Origin: Paludibacteraceae bacterium
Lineage (GTDB): Bacteria; Bacteroidota; Bacteroidia; Bacteroidales; Paludibacteraceae
Length of the DNA stretch: 64,000 nucleotides
Direction of reading: 5' to 3'
NCBI GenBank assembly: GCA_017503075.1
Contig: JAFVTU010000003.1
Coordinates: 1 to 64,000, forward strand
Each line of letters opens with the position of its first letter. Position 1 is the first letter of the stretch. Shown in pieces: positions 61,307-64,000 of this stretch. The notes beneath the pieces were generated by a model that saw nothing but the letters and a program-made list of their open reading frames with translations, searched no databases and was not told the origin of the DNA. The position numbers were made by a program, and so were the translations under genes.

Positions 61307-62676
61307 TTGCTAGAATTTAGGAATCCGCGATATACATCCCCAAATGTTTGGGTATGTGACTCTCCACCAATGACATAGATATTGCTCATATCATCTACCA
61401 ATACGCTTTGATTGCTTCGTGATATGTAGCTGATTGGCATTTGGTTGCTTGCTGTATCAGGTAAGTACCAATTCATACCTTCGTCGTCTGAATACAGAAT
61501 ATCACTGCGCATAGCCAAATCGTTGTCTGTACCACCAAACATCATCAGTCTGCCTTCGTATTGGATAATTGATACGCCTGTCAATGCCTTAAATGTAGGT
61601 TGTGCAATAGAGAAATCTTTTAGACGATATACACCCGCCCCCTCAGTGTGGACTGTGTACTCTAAATTCCAACGGGATTTTACAATGTCTCCATTCATTG
61701 ATCGTCCTCCTACTATCATAGCGCGTGGACGCTCACTGCTAGTGCTAAACTCTAGCGCTGCAAAATCGTTGATTGGGAAGGTTTGAGGCAAATAGCCGTT
61801 GGTCATGCCTACAATATTGGTCAACGGACGGATACTGTCGGTGATGACGCCTAATTGCAGTTGCTCATTGGCTTTGTCTTGAAGGAGACACCATGCATGA
61901 CCATTGTACGACATCAGCATATTGATAGGTAAGAAACTTGCGCTAGTATAATCCACAGCTGTCCATGTCAGCATATCGTTGGAAGTGTATAGGTATGTAC
62001 CATCTATATAAAATAAAGTATCGTTATGTTGTACAATATCACGTACATGGCATGGCACTGGCAATGTGCCCACATGAGCTGCTTTTTGCTCCCAATCTTC
62101 ACCATTATTTGATACATATATGCTAGTGCTCAATCCATCGTTGACATATACGACCAATTGCTTGTTGATTCTAAATGCCTTGGTTTGGCAGTTTGGTATA
62201 GATGCAGGAGCAAATAAGTTGCTAGTCAGGCATTGCCATACGAATAAATTAGGATCTGTCTGATGTGCTGCAATATCAATCAAATACCATTTTTCCGTTT
62301 CCATATCCGATGCTATTACATGCAGATAAATAGGCTTTTTGTTGAAGTTCATCGTATCTACGCCCGTACTCGTGATTGTTGTGTCAGGCAATACAAAGTT
62401 GACAATACCCGGTGTGGCCATGTATGTTACTAATGGTATAACTGAGTCTAGACGTGTACCATAAGGCAGCGAATCTACACTATGAATCAATCCCGTATCG
62501 CTGCGGTGTTCTATCTTATATGTCGCTGCTTTCAACCCTGGATTGGCTGTATCCGTTTGAAAGGTAAAAGTGGATACTCGCGCATCGGACGAGATGATAG
62601 TATTATCATCTTCCGAGTTTAAACAACCAGTCATACACACGGACATTAGCAGCAATATTGGTAAAATATAACGCAT
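61297..62676 (-). CDS. DUF6242-like exported lipoprotein
   Basis: 459 residues from ATG 62676, lipobox LMSVCMTGC (Cys near 18). N-terminal beta domain (ISSDARVSTFTFQTD...TYKIEHRSDTGLIHSVDSLPYGTRLDSVIP) followed by Kelch-like/BNR-like propeller strands (YVSNNGEDWEQ, LYTSNDMLTWTAVD, LYSDDEGMNWYLPD). Common in Bacteroidales, function unknown. -7 box TAACTTTG (minus 62694-62701). Confidence 0.88.
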   Translation of the reverse strand: MRYILPILLLMSVCMTGCLNSEDDNTIISSDARVSTFTFQTDTANPGLKAATYKIEHRSDTGLIHSVDSLPYGTRLDSVIPLVTYMATPGIVNFVLPDTTITSTGVDTMNFNKKPIYLHVIASDMETEKWYLIDIAAHQTDPNLFVWQCLTSNLFAPASIPNCQTKAFRINKQLVVYVNDGLSTSIYVSNNGEDWEQKAAHVGTLPVPCHVRDIVQHNDTLFYIDGTYLYTSNDMLTWTAVDYTSASFLPINMLMSYNGHAWCLLQDKANEQLQLGVITDSIRPLTNIVGMTNGYLPQTFPINDFAALEFSTSSERPRAMIVGGRSMNGDIVKSRWNLEYTVHTEGAGVYRLKDFSIAQPTFKALTGVSIIQYEGRLMMFGGTDNDLAMRSDILYSDDEGMNWYLPDTASNQMPISYISRSNQSVLVDDMSNIYVIGGESHTQTFGDVYRGFLNSSKWQ

Positions 62677-62693
62677 AAATCTAAAATTTTGCA

Positions 62694-62701
62694 CAAAGTT
62701 A
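62694..62701 (-). promoter_or_regulatory. DUF6242 promoter -7 box
   Basis: TAACTTTG followed by TGC on the minus strand; TSS would be very close to the ATG at 62676. Confidence 0.6.
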
Positions 62702-62704
62702 CTG

Positions 62705-62730
62705 CTTTATTTGCAAATTTGCAAATAAAG
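62705..62730. promoter_or_regulatory. 26-bp perfect palindrome between divergent promoters
   Basis: CTTTATTTGCAAA followed by its exact reverse complement. It lies between the DUF6242 and 5-formyl-THF cyclo-ligase -7 boxes; may be an operator or simply paired -33 TTTG elements. Confidence 0.65.
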
Positions 62731-62733
62731 TTG

Positions 62734-62741
62734 TAATTTTG
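62734..62741 (+). promoter_or_regulatory. 5-formyl-THF cyclo-ligase promoter -7 box
   Basis: TAATTTTG followed by CATAC, 20 bp upstream of the ATG at 62761. Confidence 0.6.
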
Positions 62742-62760
62742 CATACAAATTTATGAAAAT

Positions 62761-63375
62761 ATGCTTTTTGAATCGGTATTTTTAGATATTTTTCGCCTTT
62801 TGCCTAGTCAAAAACTTCGAAGAGAAAAGAATCAAGTGCGTGAGTTGCTAGCCCAAAAGCGTCGCATACTGACCAAGGATATGGTTCAGCAACTTTCTGC
62901 TGAGGTACTTGCTCATTTAGAGCAGTTGCCGGCTTTTCAATCTGCTCAAACGGTGCTCATTTACTATCCTACGCACAATGAAGTGGATGTCTTACCGCTA
63001 ATCAAACGCTATAAAAAGGAGAAAACTTTTCTTTTTCCAGTAGTTCATCGCAGAAGTATGACGGCATGTCCTTATGAAGGTAATGCTAAGATGCATCGTG
63101 GGAAGTTCAATATTCCCGAACCTACCACAGAACCTTACATTGGTAAGATTGATCTAATTATCTTACCAGGTGTGGGATTTGACCTATGTGGAAATCGTTT
63201 GGGTAGGGGCGGTGGATATTATGATCGATATTTGGCAAATATTAAGCGCGGAACGGTTTTAGTAGGTGTAGGGTATGATTTTCAGCTCATTGAAGAGGTA
63301 CCAGCTGCTCGTCATGATAAGCGTCTTGGCTATATTGTTACTAACCGTGGCATTACTAAAGCAAAAATGGATTGA
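62761..63375 (+). CDS. 5-formyltetrahydrofolate cyclo-ligase
   Basis: 204 residues. Converts 5-formyl-THF to 5,10-methenyl-THF with ATP. Substrate loop LILPGVGFDLCGNRLGRGGGYYDRYLA near 128-153 and N-terminal KNQVRELLAQKRRILT are typical. The first ~20 residues (to LPSQKL) are extra and the second possible start would be internal; the ATG at 62761 fits the promoter. Confidence 0.93.
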   Translation: MLFESVFLDIFRLLPSQKLRREKNQVRELLAQKRRILTKDMVQQLSAEVLAHLEQLPAFQSAQTVLIYYPTHNEVDVLPLIKRYKKEKTFLFPVVHRRSMTACPYEGNAKMHRGKFNIPEPTTEPYIGKIDLIILPGVGFDLCGNRLGRGGGYYDRYLANIKRGTVLVGVGYDFQLIEEVPAARHDKRLGYIVTNRGITKAKMD

Positions 63376-63401
63376 CTCAATCCATTTTTTACTTCTTATC
63401 T

Positions 63402-64000
63402 TTAAAACAGCATCGTTTGTTGTGCGCGGTTTCGTAGAATTTGCTCATCCGTTTCAGGTGTCAGTTTGGTTTCTCCTCTACGGTAATAGTAGATCATACC
63501 ATATGCTTGGCACTTTCGCAACTTAGCATAGGGTAACTCGTCTTTGTAGAAGGCCTCCACTTGATCCCATATGCTTAGTATGATTTCATCCACTTGCTTG
63601 CGCAGACTTTCGGTGTCTTCAAAAACGCGACTATGTGTCTTCTTGTGTAGTAGATGACTAGTATAGTCTTCTTTAAACATCTCAAAATGCACCTTCACCT
63701 TATTAATCGCTGGATTATATATGGGGAATCCTCCTGCGGCAGTGCGTTGTTGTTCGCCGTCAATGATATTCTGTCCCCACTCGATGAGTCCGTCTTCGGT
63801 AGTCAAATCGGGTAACGCGTTGCTTTTAGGGTCAAGTTTATACAGCTCTTTTTGGCTACGCTTGATTTCACCGCGGATTACAGCCAAATTCAGTACTTGA
63901 ATAAAATGCGATATGTACATGCGTGCGTTGCGTACGCGGTGACGATATTGTCTATTGGCTGATACCTTGCTATCAAAATTTGCATGGTATTGCGCCACTT
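63402..64000 (-). CDS. Hypothetical Bacteroidota protein, 5' end cut by the window edge
   Basis: At least 198 codons open to the right edge of the window (in-frame GTG at 63998 is probably not the real start). The product is helical and charged, with HFEMFKEDYTSHLLHKKTHSRVFEDTE and a Tyr-rich YGMIYYYRRGET. It looks like a conserved uncharacterised Bacteroidota family; I cannot name it. Convergent with the cyclo-ligase gene, 26 bp apart. Confidence 0.6.
   Translation of the reverse strand, partial: VAQYHANFDSKVSANRQYRHRVRNARMYISHFIQVLNLAVIRGEIKRSQKELYKLDPKSNALPDLTTEDGLIEWGQNIIDGEQQRTAAGGFPIYNPAINKVKVHFEMFKEDYTSHLLHKKTHSRVFEDTESLRKQVDEIILSIWDQVEAFYKDELPYAKLRKCQAYGMIYYYRRGETKLTPETDEQILRNRAQQTMLF

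Noticed and set aside
1..64000. tRNA genes
   Set aside because: No cloverleaf-like stretch with a TTCRA loop was found by eye in the intergenic gaps; a covariance search would settle this.

Overview
The window looks like a chromosome segment from a Bacteroidales bacterium (Bacteroidota). Many genes are preceded by the Bacteroidota -7 box TAnnTTTG, Shine-Dalgarno sequences are not evident, signal peptides begin MKK/MKR, and the proteins belong to Bacteroidota families (BT_3928/DoxX, DUF1599, DUF6242, OMP_b-brl outer-membrane proteins, peptidase C10 with a T9SS-like tail). Genus cannot be fixed from the sequence. I saw no rRNA, tRNA or CRISPR array.

Layout. 1-0.35 kb: a probable terminus of an IS3-type element. 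0.35-16.1 kb: mostly housekeeping genes on the minus strand (YeiH-type permease, FAD dehydrogenase, recA, a 32-codon microprotein, nitroreductase lipoprotein, rsgA, outer-membrane barrel, frr, a four-helix-bundle S23 gene, pyrH, gamma carbonic anhydrase, tpiA, BT_3928, DUF1599), headed by a secreted C10 cysteine protease. 16.3-47.3 kb: a large accessory locus of very big exported proteins. Four are zinc N-acetylmuramoyl-L-alanine amidases; three of these sit directly behind a ~278-residue beta-propeller lipoprotein-sized partner, and the fourth is fused to two propeller-like modules. Two more giant proteins share those modules. The two arms point outward (minus strand 16-30 kb, plus strand 33-47 kb) around an IS3-family element with a -1 frameshift, an AbiEi/DUF6088-like regulator and a small orphan gene. 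47.5-64 kb: outer-membrane receptor-like protein, recG, tonB, flippase, glycosyltransferase, GNAT/FemAB-like protein, prs, M28 cyclotransferase-like lipoprotein, sufC, a short sufD, polyprenyl synthase, DUF6242 lipoprotein, 5-formyl-THF cyclo-ligase and an edge-truncated hypothetical.

The most unusual signal is not a gene. The window is full of short tandem arrays whose period is 10, 11 or 21 bp. One family has a GTAG core (units like TGTAGGGTTG or GAGTAGAGGTG) and occurs in 5' leaders (recA, frr, propeller genes), between genes, and in frame inside rsgA, recG, an FAD dehydrogenase and an outer-membrane barrel, always in the stop-free orientation inside those four. Both S23 four-helix-bundle genes lie between inverted copies of this array, and the arm sequences match within each pair (TATAG/CTATA at one, GAGTAG/CTACTC at the other). 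Other arrays with the same 11- or 21-bp period have unrelated sequences. Tiny perfect hairpins with 3-4 nt loops (TTC, TTA, TAT and similar) are scattered between genes, several overlapping stop codons.

Working model (inference): the accessory locus exports peptidoglycan-cleaving enzymes and partner propellers across the envelope, probably by a T9SS-like route, and has expanded by duplication and gene conversion. The array/S23 combination resembles a free-standing relative of 23S rRNA intervening sequences and may be a mobile or self-propagating repeat system.
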